Origin: Gammaproteobacteria bacterium
GTDB lineage: Bacteria > Pseudomonadota > Gammaproteobacteria > Steroidobacterales > Steroidobacteraceae
Length of the DNA stretch: 5,386 nucleotides
Assembly: GCA_028293725.1 (NCBI GenBank)
Contig: JAQGOE010000189.1
Location: forward strand, 1 to 5,386
Reading direction: 5' to 3'
Both the position numbers and the translations under genes were made by a program. The number at the start of each line of letters is the position of its first letter. Within the stretch, counting starts at the first letter, position 1. Below, piece after piece: positions 1 through 5,386 of the stretch. The notes under the pieces were generated by a model. The model was not told the origin of the DNA. It made no database searches and saw only the letters and a list, made by a program, of their open reading frames with translations.

Positions 1-86
1 AGAAAGAGTGCCACCAGGGCGTTCAGAATTCGGGCGCTCCACAGCGCGCTTCGCGAGACCGTTGCAGCTTGTGTGTCGAGATTCAT
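1..86 (-). CDS. N-terminal fragment of a probable DoxX-like membrane protein (runs off the left edge)
   Basis: Reading the minus strand from an ATG at 86-84 gives 28 codons without a stop before the window ends. The peptide begins MNLDTQAATVSRSALW and continues SARILNALVALF. A short polar head, then an 'ALW..RIL..L..LF' stretch entering a hydrophobic helix, is how many DoxX-like small integral membrane proteins begin. These are about 120-150 residue proteins with four membrane segments and mostly unknown function. An AGGAG sequence (CTCCT on the plus strand at 99-103) lies 12 bases upstream of the ATG, a slightly long but usable ribosome-binding site. The gene follows the AraC-type regulator on the same strand after 42 bases, so the two may form an operon. 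Seen: open frame, start, RBS, hydrophobic onset. Inferred: the DoxX assignment, which rests on very few residues. Another small membrane protein is possible. Confidence 0.55.
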   Translation of the reverse strand, partial: MNLDTQAATVSRSALWSARILNALVALF

Positions 87-118
87 GATCGGGCACGGCT
101 CCTGACGCCAGGGTTTGA

Positions 119-137
119 TACCGCGACGTTAGCGGTA
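119..137. repeat. Short inverted repeat over the regulator stop codon
   Basis: The arms TACCGC (119-124) and GCGGTA (132-137) are exact reverse complements separated by 7 bases, and the stop codon of the AraC-type gene (TAA, 131-129 on the minus strand) lies in the loop. No T-rich tract follows on either strand, so it does not look like a standard intrinsic terminator. It could weakly attenuate read-through from the regulator into the DoxX-like gene, or be chance. Confidence 0.3.
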
Positions 138-845
138 CGCCGTGGCTTCTGTTTTGTATAGAAACGACAACTGCGACTCGTGGCGCTGGAGCTTCAGAGG
201 GGTCTGTCCGATCAAGTGCCTCAGCGAGCGAGTGAGGTGGGCCTGGTCGAAATAGCCGGCCTCATGCACCACGTCGAGAATGGACGAACCGCTCTTCAGG
301 AGATGAACGGCATGCCGGGCACGCTCAATCTGCCGGAAGCGGCTTTGGGTCATACCCGCGACGTGCAGGAAGTGCCGCTGGACGGAGCGCCGGGTCAGCG
401 CTTGTGGATCGCCCAGGAGAGCCGCACCCACCGCGCGATCGTAGGCAATCACGCCGCTTCGGGCGAGGTGGCTCACGAAGGTCTCCGCGTTCTCGAAATC
501 CGGAATCTCCCACGCCGCCCCTCCCAGCCAGAAACGCCGCTTGGAGCACACAGGAAGATCCAGGCTTTGGTGATCCAGTAGCCGGGCTGTTGGTAATTGC
601 GGCAAATAGGTCCCGAGGCTGAGTCGGATGGCGAGCCATTGCCCATTGGGCGGGCAAGCCACAGTGCTCGCCCGGGTTACCGGACCGCGTAACGTCACTC
701 GAGTCAGGCCCTGAAGGCGTGTCACCACGAGCTCCAGGTTGCCTTCAGCCATCGAATGAAACACCCCACTCGCGACCGAGTGTGAGCGCCAGACCCGCTC
801 GATCAGGGGCGAATCGGCTGGTCGATCTACGAACGTGAGAAGCAT
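129..845 (-). CDS. AraC-family transcriptional regulator
   Basis: This 238-residue protein has a C-terminal AraC/XylS DNA-binding domain at about residues 145-217. The first helix-turn-helix contains LTRRSVQRHF (150-159) and MTQSRFRQIERARHAVHLL. The second contains SILDVVHEAGYFDQAHLTR (188-206), then SLRHLIGQTP, which closely fits the family signature (hydrophobic-A-x-x-x-GY-x-D-x-x-H-hydrophobic-x-R, ending G-x-T-P). The roughly 140-residue N-terminal part has no membrane segment and looks like the small sensing domain seen in many short AraC proteins; its ligand cannot be read from sequence. The ATG at 845-843 is supported by GGGGTGA on the minus strand (plus 853-859), 7 bases upstream. The gene is divergent from the aconitase X operon and 42 bases upstream of a DoxX-like gene on its own strand. 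Either may be its target. Family assignment is firm; target and effector are inferred. Confidence 0.93.
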   Translation of the reverse strand: MLLTFVDRPADSPLIERVWRSHSVASGVFHSMAEGNLELVVTRLQGLTRVTLRGPVTRASTVACPPNGQWLAIRLSLGTYLPQLPTARLLDHQSLDLPVCSKRRFWLGGAAWEIPDFENAETFVSHLARSGVIAYDRAVGAALLGDPQALTRRSVQRHFLHVAGMTQSRFRQIERARHAVHLLKSGSSILDVVHEAGYFDQAHLTRSLRHLIGQTPLKLQRHESQLSFLYKTEATAYR

Positions 846-970
846 CTGGAGATCACCCCGCTGCTGCCGAAAAGTACCATACAGACCGCTAGTTGACGAT
901 CACGCGTGCCCGAGCAGCGCAGCGTCACCTCCATTACGCCGCCCCGGTATCCATACGATTCGGCCGCCAG

Positions 971-998
971 TTTGTATTACAGTCCGTAAAAGTACAAA
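971..998. repeat. AT-rich interrupted dyad upstream of aconitase X (candidate operator)
   Basis: The outer arms TTTGTA (971-976) and TACAAA (993-998) are exact reverse complements. Inside them TTAC (977-980) and GTAA (986-989) form a second pair around AGTCC. The whole reads as a near-continuous dyad with 3 extra bases on the right side. It sits 29 bases before the aconitase X start and overlaps the best promoter candidate, as expected of an operator or activator site. No protein is assigned to it from sequence alone. Confidence 0.45.
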
Positions 999-1000
999 AT
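972..1000 (+). promoter_or_regulatory. Weak candidate promoter for the aconitase X operon
   Basis: A -35-like TTGTAT (972-977, 3 of 6 to TTGACA) and a -10-like CAAAAT (995-1000, 4 of 6 to TATAAT) are separated by exactly 17 bases. They would start transcription near 1007 and leave a short leader before the ATG at 1027. The poor -35 match would suit a promoter needing an activator such as an AraC protein. This is the best candidate I see for the operon, but it is weak. Confidence 0.3.
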
Positions 1001-1026
1001 AACGATCAACCGGGTGGGATTGACCG

Positions 1027-2274
1027 ATGACGCTACGATTGAGCGAGTCCGACCGCGCGATGCTCGGCGGCGATCAGGGTGAGGCTGCGGCGATGGCGAT
1101 GCGGATCATGGCGCGCGCTGCTGCCGTGATGGACGCCCCGCACCTCATTGATGTGAGCAGCGCGCACATTGATGGCTGCCTGTACCACGGCGAGACCAGC
1201 CTCGATTTCGTCGAGCGACTCGTCCAGGGCGGGGGCAGGGTGCGTGTGCCCACCACCTTGAACGTCGGCTCGATCGATCTCATCCATCCCGAACTCTTTC
1301 GCGGCAGCGACAGCCTGCGAGTGGCCGGAAGGCAATTGATGGAAGCGCATCTGGCGCTCGGGTGCGAGTCGAGCTTCACGTGCGCACCCTATCAACTCGA
1401 GCAGCGGCCGCGGCTGGGCGAGCAGATCGCTTGGGCCGAATCAAACGCCATCGTGTTCGCCAATTCCGTGCTGGGCGCGCGCACCAATCGCTACGGCGAC
1501 TTCATCGACCTTTGCGCCGCGATCACCGGCCGTGCTCCGTATGCCGGGCTGCACGTCGACGAGAACCGTTACGCGCAGGTCATCATCGAGCTGCCGGAGT
1601 TGACGGCCCTCGATCGCGACCTCGCATTCGCGCTGATCGGCCTTGTCGTCGGCGCGCGTGCTGGCTCGCGTATTCCGGTGCTCGTCGGCCTGCCCGCCGA
1701 TGCGTTGGAAGACGAACTGAAAGCGCTCGGTGCGGCCAGCGCGTCCACCGGCGCCGTGGCGATGTTCCATGCCGTCGGTGTGACGCCGGAGGCGCCGACG
1801 ATCGCCGCGGCGCTCGGCGGTCGATCGCCGCTGCAACGCTTGCACATCACCCTGTCTGATCTGAACGATGCGCGCCGTCGGTTGAATCAAGCCAGCTCGG
1901 GCGAGCAGATCGCGGCGGTGAGTGTCGGCACGCCACATTTCTCGCTGACCGAGTTTGATCGGCTCATCGGCCTGCTCGCGCTTCACTCAGAGGCGTTGCG
2001 GTCACCGTTCTATGTCAACACCAGCCGCTTCGTGCTGCGGCAACTCGAGCAGGATGGCCGCCTACAGCGCTTGAAGTGGCGCGGCATCCGGATCGTGACC
2101 GACACCTGCACCTACATCACGCCGATCATCGAGCAGCTCGAGGGTGTGGTGATGACCAATTCGGGAAAGATGGCGCACTACGCGCCGTCCAATATCGGCG
2201 TGCGTCTCGCATTTGGCAGCTTGGCCGAATGCGTGCGGTCCGCAGTGGAGGGCCGGGTAATGCTCGATGAGTGA
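1027..2274 (+). CDS. Aconitase X catalytic (large) subunit, DUF521 family dehydratase
   Basis: This 415-residue protein is the large, Fe-S-binding part of aconitase X, a cytosolic hydro-lyase of the aconitase superfamily. Family features in order: the N-terminal LSESDRAMLGGDQGEA (5-20); DVSSAHIDGCLYHG (42-55); RVPTTLNVGSIDL (73-85); TCAPYQ (118-123); WAESNAIVFANSVLGARTNR (136-155) followed by YGD; FHAVGVTPEAPT (247-258); VTDTCTYI (357-364); and MTNSGKMAHYAPS (376-388). Cys119, Cys361 and Cys402 are the likeliest cluster ligands among six cysteines, judged from their conserved-looking settings. The length suits a stand-alone large subunit. The ATG at 1027 is preceded by the SD-like GGGTGGGA, 7 bases upstream, and begins exactly where family members begin. 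It overlaps the swivel subunit gene by 8 bases. Characterised relatives dehydrate cis-3-hydroxy-L-proline (bacteria) or mevalonate 5-phosphate (archaea). Neither pathway's companion genes are visible, so the substrate is unresolved. Confidence 0.93.
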   Translation: MTLRLSESDRAMLGGDQGEAAAMAMRIMARAAAVMDAPHLIDVSSAHIDGCLYHGETSLDFVERLVQGGGRVRVPTTLNVGSIDLIHPELFRGSDSLRVAGRQLMEAHLALGCESSFTCAPYQLEQRPRLGEQIAWAESNAIVFANSVLGARTNRYGDFIDLCAAITGRAPYAGLHVDENRYAQVIIELPELTALDRDLAFALIGLVVGARAGSRIPVLVGLPADALEDELKALGAASASTGAVAMFHAVGVTPEAPTIAAALGGRSPLQRLHITLSDLNDARRRLNQASSGEQIAAVSVGTPHFSLTEFDRLIGLLALHSEALRSPFYVNTSRFVLRQLEQDGRLQRLKWRGIRIVTDTCTYITPIIEQLEGVVMTNSGKMAHYAPSNIGVRLAFGSLAECVRSAVEGRVMLDE

Positions 2275-2698
2275 ATTGTTGGCTGGCCGCACCGTCGAGA
2301 GCGGCAGCGCCAGCGGGCTGCCGTTCCGCCTTGCGGCGCCGCTCAGCTTCTGGGGCGGCTTTGATGCAGAGCACGGCCTCATAGTCGAGAAAGGCCATCC
2401 CGATCACGGCGCCTCGCTGCAAGGTCGTGTGCTGCTGATGGAGCGGGCAAAGGGCTCAAGTTCGAGCAGCAGCGTCTTGGCGGAAGCGCTCCGCCGCGGG
2501 ACCGGCCCGTGCGCAATGGTGATGCGCGAGGCGGACCTCATCATCGCCCTCGGCGCCATCGTGGCGCGCGAGCTATACGGCGCCGTCATGCCTATCGTCG
2601 TGGTCGATGCCAAAGTGTGGCAACGGCTATGCGACAACGAGGGGCTGTTGACCGTCACTGCCCTCGATGACGGCAGTGCCTCGCTTCGCCTCCTCTGA
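2267..2698 (+). CDS. Aconitase X swivel (small) subunit, DUF126 family
   Basis: This 143-residue protein is the swivel domain that closes over the active site of aconitase X, made here as a separate chain instead of fused to the large subunit. Visible family motifs are LSFWGGFD (26-33), the GHPDHG region (43-48), the serine-rich loop KGSSSSSSVLAEALRRGT (62-79), MREADLI (85-91) and LGAIVARELYGAVMPIVVVD (95-114). In aconitase X enzymes a serine of this loop is part of the active site. The gene starts inside the end of the catalytic subunit gene (ATGAGTGA, 8-base overlap), with GGAGGG 14 bases upstream (2247-2252), so translational coupling is likely and the two subunits should be made together. 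Length is normal for the family. I see no truncation. Assignment is firm; the substrate depends on the complex and is unknown. Confidence 0.92.
   Translation: MSELLAGRTVESGSASGLPFRLAAPLSFWGGFDAEHGLIVEKGHPDHGASLQGRVLLMERAKGSSSSSSVLAEALRRGTGPCAMVMREADLIIALGAIVARELYGAVMPIVVVDAKVWQRLCDNEGLLTVTALDDGSASLRLL
2656..2678. repeat. GC-rich hairpin near the end of the swivel subunit gene
   Basis: CACTGCC (2656-2662) and GGCAGTG (2672-2678) form a perfect 7-base stem with a 9-base loop, ending 17 bases before the stop codon. No T tract follows, so it is not a classical intrinsic terminator. It could stabilise the 3' end of the operon transcript or be a by-product of codon choice. Confidence 0.25.
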
Positions 2699-2731
2699 AC
2701 TGAGCGTGTTTGGAGGTCCCATAGCCGCGAA

Positions 2732-2748
2732 GGTTAATACGTTTAACC
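2732..2748. repeat. Inverted repeat in the convergent gap, overlapping the SulP stop
   Basis: GGTTAA (2732-2737) and TTAACC (2743-2748) are exact reverse complements around TACGT. The stop codon of the SulP gene (TAA, 2745-2743 on the minus strand) is part of one arm. A symmetric hairpin between convergent genes could act on transcripts from both sides, but the stem is short and A/T-rich and lacks a T run, so a terminator role is only a possibility. The rest of the gap (2699-2731) shows nothing else. Confidence 0.3.
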
Positions 2749-4392
2749 GACATTGATCATTGTTGCGTGCACCAGCGCGTCTCCGAACGAGCGATCACAT
2801 GTAGGATCGCTAGTCGATGCGACCACGCCAGCCCGGTATAGCTTCGCGCGGACTCGCGGATTCGCCTCGCATAGCATGACCGCGACCCCTTTCTTGCGCA
2901 GCAGGTGGATCGTCTCGTCCAGCACATGAATACCGCTGATATCCATGAATGGAACCCGATCGAGGCGGATGATCAGTGTCTTCGGATACGGCCGTATCTC
3001 CAGCAGCGGACGCCTGATGTTCTCGATGGCGCCGAAGAACATCGGACCGGTGATCTCGTAGACCTGCACATCGGGTGGCAATGCCGCCAAGCCGAGCGCC
3101 GCCAATTCCGCCTTGAGGGTCGGTCCACCCGCGGGTTGGGTATCGACCGTTTCAGACATTCGGCGGATGAATTGCAGTACCGCGAGAATGACTCCGACGT
3201 TGACCGCGACGATCAGGTCGGCAAAGACCGTCAGCAGAAATGTGATCAACAGGATCCAACGGTCGGCCGCGGGCGCGGTGCGCATCACACTGCGGAATCG
3301 CCCGACGTCACTCATGTTCCAGGAGACGACGAAGAGAATCGCAGCCAGCGCCGCGAGCGGAATGCTGGCCGCCAGTGGCGTCAGGATCAGAAGTACCGCG
3401 ATGAGAGTTGCCGCATGAACGAGGCCGGAGAGGGGGCCGGTGGCGCCGTTGCGTATGTTGGTGGCCGTGCGTGCGATAGCCCCGGTGGCAGCGAACCCGC
3501 CGAACAGCGGTGTCATGATGTTGGCGATCCCTTGCCCGATCAACTCCTGGTTGGAGTCGTGGCGGGTGCCGGACATCCCGTCGGCCACAACGGCCGACAG
3601 AAGCGACTCGATTGCTCCCAACAGGGCGATCGTGAACGCTGGCCCGAGCAACGTCACGACATGCGCGGGTGACAGGTCCGGCACACTGAAAGTCGGCAGG
3701 CCGCGGGGAATGCCGCCGAAGGCGGTGCCTAGCGTTGCCACACCCGGAAAGTGAAAGATCGCCTGCGCGACGGTGGCCACCAGCATTGCGACCAACGGTC
3801 CCGGGAGCCGGGATAATGCAGAGACGCGCGGCGTATAGACGACCAGCAGCAGACTTCCGAGGCCCAAGGCCGCGGTCGGCCAGTTGAGTTGTGGCATAGC
3901 TTCGATGAGGCGCCACAGCCGCTCATGAAAGTGTTCCGCCTGCACGGGAGGCAGTCCCAGAAAGTCGCGCCACTGCCCGACGAAGATGGTCACGGCGATT
4001 CCGCCGGTGAAGCCAATGATCACCGGCGCCGGGATGAAGCGGATGACCGAGCCCATCTTCGTGGCCCCCATGAGCACCAGGATGATCCCGGCCATGAGTG
4101 TCGCGGTTTCCAGCCCGGATATGCCGTAGCGGGCTGTTATCCCGGCGAGAATGGCAACGAACGCCCCGGTGGGACCCGCTATCTGAACGCGGCTGCCACC
4201 CAGGAGTGAGACGCATGCGCCACCGATGATGGCCGTATAGAGACCTTGCTCCGGCCGTGCACCAGAGGCGATGGCGAACGCCATGGCCAGCGGCAGCGCG
4301 ACCACGCCGACGATCACGCCGGCAATGACATTGGGAAGCCACTGCCCGCGCGCAAAGAGTCCCGCACGGCGGGCTTCGAGAAAGGCGATCAT
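2743..4392 (-). CDS. SulP/SLC26-family anion transporter with C-terminal STAS domain
   Basis: From the ATG at 4392-4390 this encodes a 549-residue inner-membrane transporter. Residues about 15-415 are a hydrophobic domain with many membrane segments. It contains the early signature LPNVIAGVIVGVVALPLAMA (19-38), the motif QIAGPTGAFVAIL (70-82), GFTGG (127-131), LGAIESLLSAVVADGMSG (258-275) and TGAIARTATNIRNGATGPLS (303-322). Residues about 440-540 form a STAS domain with MFFGAIENIR and FMDISGIHVLDE, the usual DxSG loop. SulP proteins carry sulfate, bicarbonate or C4-dicarboxylates (as E. coli DauA); the substrate is not decidable here. A TTG at 4449 would add 19 residues, but they contain no family motif and the ATG gives the usual short cytoplasmic N-terminus; the RBS at either start is poor. 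The gene is convergent to the aconitase X operon and divergent from the gene at 4536. No carbonic anhydrase domain is fused. Confidence 0.93.
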   Translation of the reverse strand: MIAFLEARRAGLFARGQWLPNVIAGVIVGVVALPLAMAFAIASGARPEQGLYTAIIGGACVSLLGGSRVQIAGPTGAFVAILAGITARYGISGLETATLMAGIILVLMGATKMGSVIRFIPAPVIIGFTGGIAVTIFVGQWRDFLGLPPVQAEHFHERLWRLIEAMPQLNWPTAALGLGSLLLVVYTPRVSALSRLPGPLVAMLVATVAQAIFHFPGVATLGTAFGGIPRGLPTFSVPDLSPAHVVTLLGPAFTIALLGAIESLLSAVVADGMSGTRHDSNQELIGQGIANIMTPLFGGFAATGAIARTATNIRNGATGPLSGLVHAATLIAVLLILTPLAASIPLAALAAILFVVSWNMSDVGRFRSVMRTAPAADRWILLITFLLTVFADLIVAVNVGVILAVLQFIRRMSETVDTQPAGGPTLKAELAALGLAALPPDVQVYEITGPMFFGAIENIRRPLLEIRPYPKTLIIRLDRVPFMDISGIHVLDETIHLLRKKGVAVMLCEANPRVRAKLYRAGVVASTSDPTCDRSFGDALVHATMINVG

Positions 4393-4535
4393 GGAGGCTC
4401 GATCTTGACCGGAACGCTTTGCCGGGAGCCAGCAGAGTAGCGGGTGCAAGGCTGCCCGCCATAGCGGTAGTTGCGGATTTCGGTATTGAAAGTTCGCTTG
4501 CGCGCCTGCAGCAGGCGGGCTACAACTTCTCGCTT
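4393..4535. promoter_or_regulatory. Divergent intergenic region between the SulP gene and the gene at 4536
   Basis: This 143-base stretch must contain the start signals for the leftward SulP gene and probably for the rightward gene. I see no convincing -35/-10 pair on either strand. An imperfect GC-rich hairpin lies at 4500-4520 (core CGCCTG-CAG-CAGGCG at 4503-4517, extended by two more pairs past one mismatch), close to the start of the rightward gene. The rightward reading frame stays open through the right part of this region, so the true start of that gene could lie further left if a rare start codon is used. Confidence 0.35.
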
Positions 4536-5386
4536 ATGAAGCGCCATGGCATCCGGATTCTTCTGCAGACCACCATCCCGACGACCGCGGACGACTGGTC
4601 GATTGCACGATTCAGCCGCCTGGGCGCGTTCCTGCGCCAGCAGCTCGATAGCGACGGACAGCCGGTTTTCGATGTCACGATGCGGGATCGCTCTGCCCCC
4701 GGTGCTCCCGATCCGGTGCTCTCCGCCCTCGATAAAAGCGATTTCGATGAGATGTGGCTATTCGCGGTCGACGTCGGCAATGGACTGACCGTACAGGACT
4801 GCGAGGGCATCTCCCGTTTCCGCCGTAACGGCGGTGGCCTCCTGGTCACGCGAGATCACATGGATCTGGGATCGTCCGTCTGCACACTCGGCGGCGTTGG
4901 CAAGGCGCATTATTTCCATTCCCGCAGCCTCGATCCGGATCCTACCCGGCACGAGATCGACGACCCCTATACGACCTCCATCTCCTGGCCGAACTTTCAT
5001 TCGGGCGCCAACGGCGACTTGCAGGAAATCGAGATCATGGGTCCCGTCCATCCGGTGTTAGTCGATCCCACTTCGCCGACGGGTGCCATCCGCACCTTGC
5101 CTTCACACCCGCACGAGGGCGGCGTTGGAGCGCCGGAAGGCGAGTCCGCCAGGGTCATTGCCGCCGGTACCAGCAAAGTGACCGGCCGGCGCTTCAACAT
5201 CGCGGTGGCCTTCGAGCCCGGCCCGGGTGGTGGCCCTGCGATTGCCCAGAGCACGTTTCATCACTTCGCGGATTACAACTGGGATACCCGCTCCGGGGCT
5301 CCGAGCTTCGTCGACGAGCCGCCCGGCGATGCGATCATGCGGACACCTCAGGCGATCGCCGACACTCATCGGTACGTGGCCAACGT
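4536..5386 (+). CDS. Conserved-looking protein of unknown function, possibly ThuA/amidotransferase-like (runs off the right edge)
   Basis: An open frame from the ATG at 4536 runs 283 codons plus 2 bases to the window end without a stop. The protein starts MKRHGIRILLQTTIPTTADD. It then has an alternating hydrophobic block FDEMWLFAVDVG (70-81), NGGGLLVTRDHMDLGSSVC (98-116), SWPNFHSGANGD (150-161), SHPHEGGVGAP (190-200) and STFHHFADYNWD (239-250). No signal peptide or membrane segment is visible, so it is probably cytosolic. The order beta strand, 'D..WLF', then 'GGGL..T.DH', with a late 'FHH..DYN', recalls the ThuA-like/class I glutamine amidotransferase fold, but the usual catalytic triad is not evident. 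I cannot assign a reaction. The many His, Asp and Cys residues in the motifs suggest a metal or catalytic site. The ATG lacks a good ribosome-binding site; the only upstream alternative in frame is a TTG at 4419. Coding status is strong; function is speculative. Confidence 0.75.
   Translation, partial: MKRHGIRILLQTTIPTTADDWSIARFSRLGAFLRQQLDSDGQPVFDVTMRDRSAPGAPDPVLSALDKSDFDEMWLFAVDVGNGLTVQDCEGISRFRRNGGGLLVTRDHMDLGSSVCTLGGVGKAHYFHSRSLDPDPTRHEIDDPYTTSISWPNFHSGANGDLQEIEIMGPVHPVLVDPTSPTGAIRTLPSHPHEGGVGAPEGESARVIAAGTSKVTGRRFNIAVAFEPGPGGGPAIAQSTFHHFADYNWDTRSGAPSFVDEPPGDAIMRTPQAIADTHRYVAN

Larger units (their letters stand above)
846..1026. promoter_or_regulatory. Divergent intergenic region between the AraC regulator and aconitase X
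   Basis: This 181-base gap must hold promoters for both the regulator (leftward) and the aconitase X operon (rightward). It is richer in A/T near both ends than the coding DNA around it. Two modules recur: AAAAGTAC at 870-877 and 988-995 (exact), and TACAGaCCG at 880-888 versus TACAGtCCG at 978-986 (8 of 9). Their order is swapped between the two copies. A small palindrome GTAT-CC-ATAC lies at 947-956. AraC-type proteins commonly bind repeated half-sites in such regions, so these are candidate operator elements. That is an inference; no known consensus is matched. I see no ORF or RNA gene here. Confidence 0.5.

Noticed and set aside
180..581. 133-codon plus-strand open frame antisense to the AraC regulator
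   Set aside because: It is antisense to a gene with a textbook AraC DNA-binding domain and shows no family features of its own.
893..921. TTGACG at 893-898 as a -35 box for the aconitase X operon
   Set aside because: It matches 5 of 6 consensus bases, but no -10-like sequence occurs 16-18 bases downstream, where the DNA is GC-rich.
1362..1859. Plus-strand open frame (165 codons) in another frame of the aconitase X catalytic gene
   Set aside because: The product is extremely Arg/Ala-rich with no motif, and the main frame is clearly the coding one.
1441..1986. Long minus-strand open frame (181 codons) inside the aconitase X catalytic gene
   Set aside because: It lies fully antisense to a gene with clear family motifs. 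Its product is rich in Arg, Asp and Gly without recognisable motifs, as expected of a shadow frame in GC-rich DNA.
2905..3672. 255-codon plus-strand open frame antisense to the SulP gene
   Set aside because: Its composition (very high Arg, Asp, Gln, Gly) and lack of any motif mark it as the complement of a membrane-protein gene. The SulP frame carries all family signatures.
3308..3916. 202-codon minus-strand open frame overlapping the SulP gene in another frame
   Set aside because: It is an Arg/His-rich shadow of the SulP frame with no separate start signal.
4393..4449. 19-residue N-terminal extension of the SulP protein from a TTG at 4449
   Set aside because: The added residues carry no SulP motif, the TTG lacks a good ribosome-binding site, and the internal ATG at 4392 gives the usual short N-terminus.
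4547..4788. Small plus-strand open frame starting at 4546
   Set aside because: It overlaps the gene at 4536 in another frame and its product is low-complexity Ser/Arg/Pro-rich; the 4536 frame has ordered motifs and continues to the window end.

Overview
The window is GC-rich (about 60% by eye), gene-dense bacterial chromosomal DNA. The codon use, the TTTGTA/AAAAGTAC-type AT-rich islands confined to intergenic DNA, and the protein families (an AraC-type regulator, a two-subunit aconitase X and a SulP transporter with a STAS domain) suggest a proteobacterium, probably a free-living soil or water organism. The sequence alone does not fix the genus. There is no sign of phage, insertion sequences, CRISPR, tRNA or rRNA.

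Layout, left to right. (1) 1-86, minus: the first 28 codons of a gene that leaves the window, probably a small DoxX-like membrane protein. (2) 129-845, minus: an AraC-family regulator, 42 bases upstream of the DoxX-like gene and probably co-transcribed with it. (3) 846-1026: a 181-base divergent intergenic region. It has AT-rich dyad symmetry next to the aconitase gene and two short sequence modules that occur at both ends in swapped order; it is the best regulatory candidate in the window. (4) 1027-2274 and 2267-2698, plus: the catalytic (large) and swivel (small) subunits of aconitase X, overlapping by 8 bases and clearly one operon. (5) 2699-2742: a short convergent gap with a small inverted repeat. 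(6) 2743-4392, minus: a SulP/SLC26 anion transporter with a C-terminal STAS domain. (7) 4393-4535: a second divergent intergenic region. (8) 4536 to the right edge, plus: a gene truncated by the window end, encoding a conserved-looking protein of unknown function with a possible ThuA/amidotransferase-like core.

How they may work together: the aconitase X subunits should form one Fe-S dehydratase. Known members of this family act on cis-3-hydroxy-L-proline in bacteria and on mevalonate 5-phosphate in archaea. None of the usual hydroxyproline genes (racemase/epimerase, pyrroline-carboxylate reductase) lies in the window, so the substrate is open. The AraC regulator is divergent from the aconitase X operon and is a plausible, unproven controller of it. 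The SulP gene is convergent to the operon and so is not co-transcribed with it.

I found no clearly new biological system. The most interesting points are the aconitase X pair of unknown substrate next to a divergent AraC regulator, the permuted sequence modules between them, and the uncharacterised protein at the right edge.
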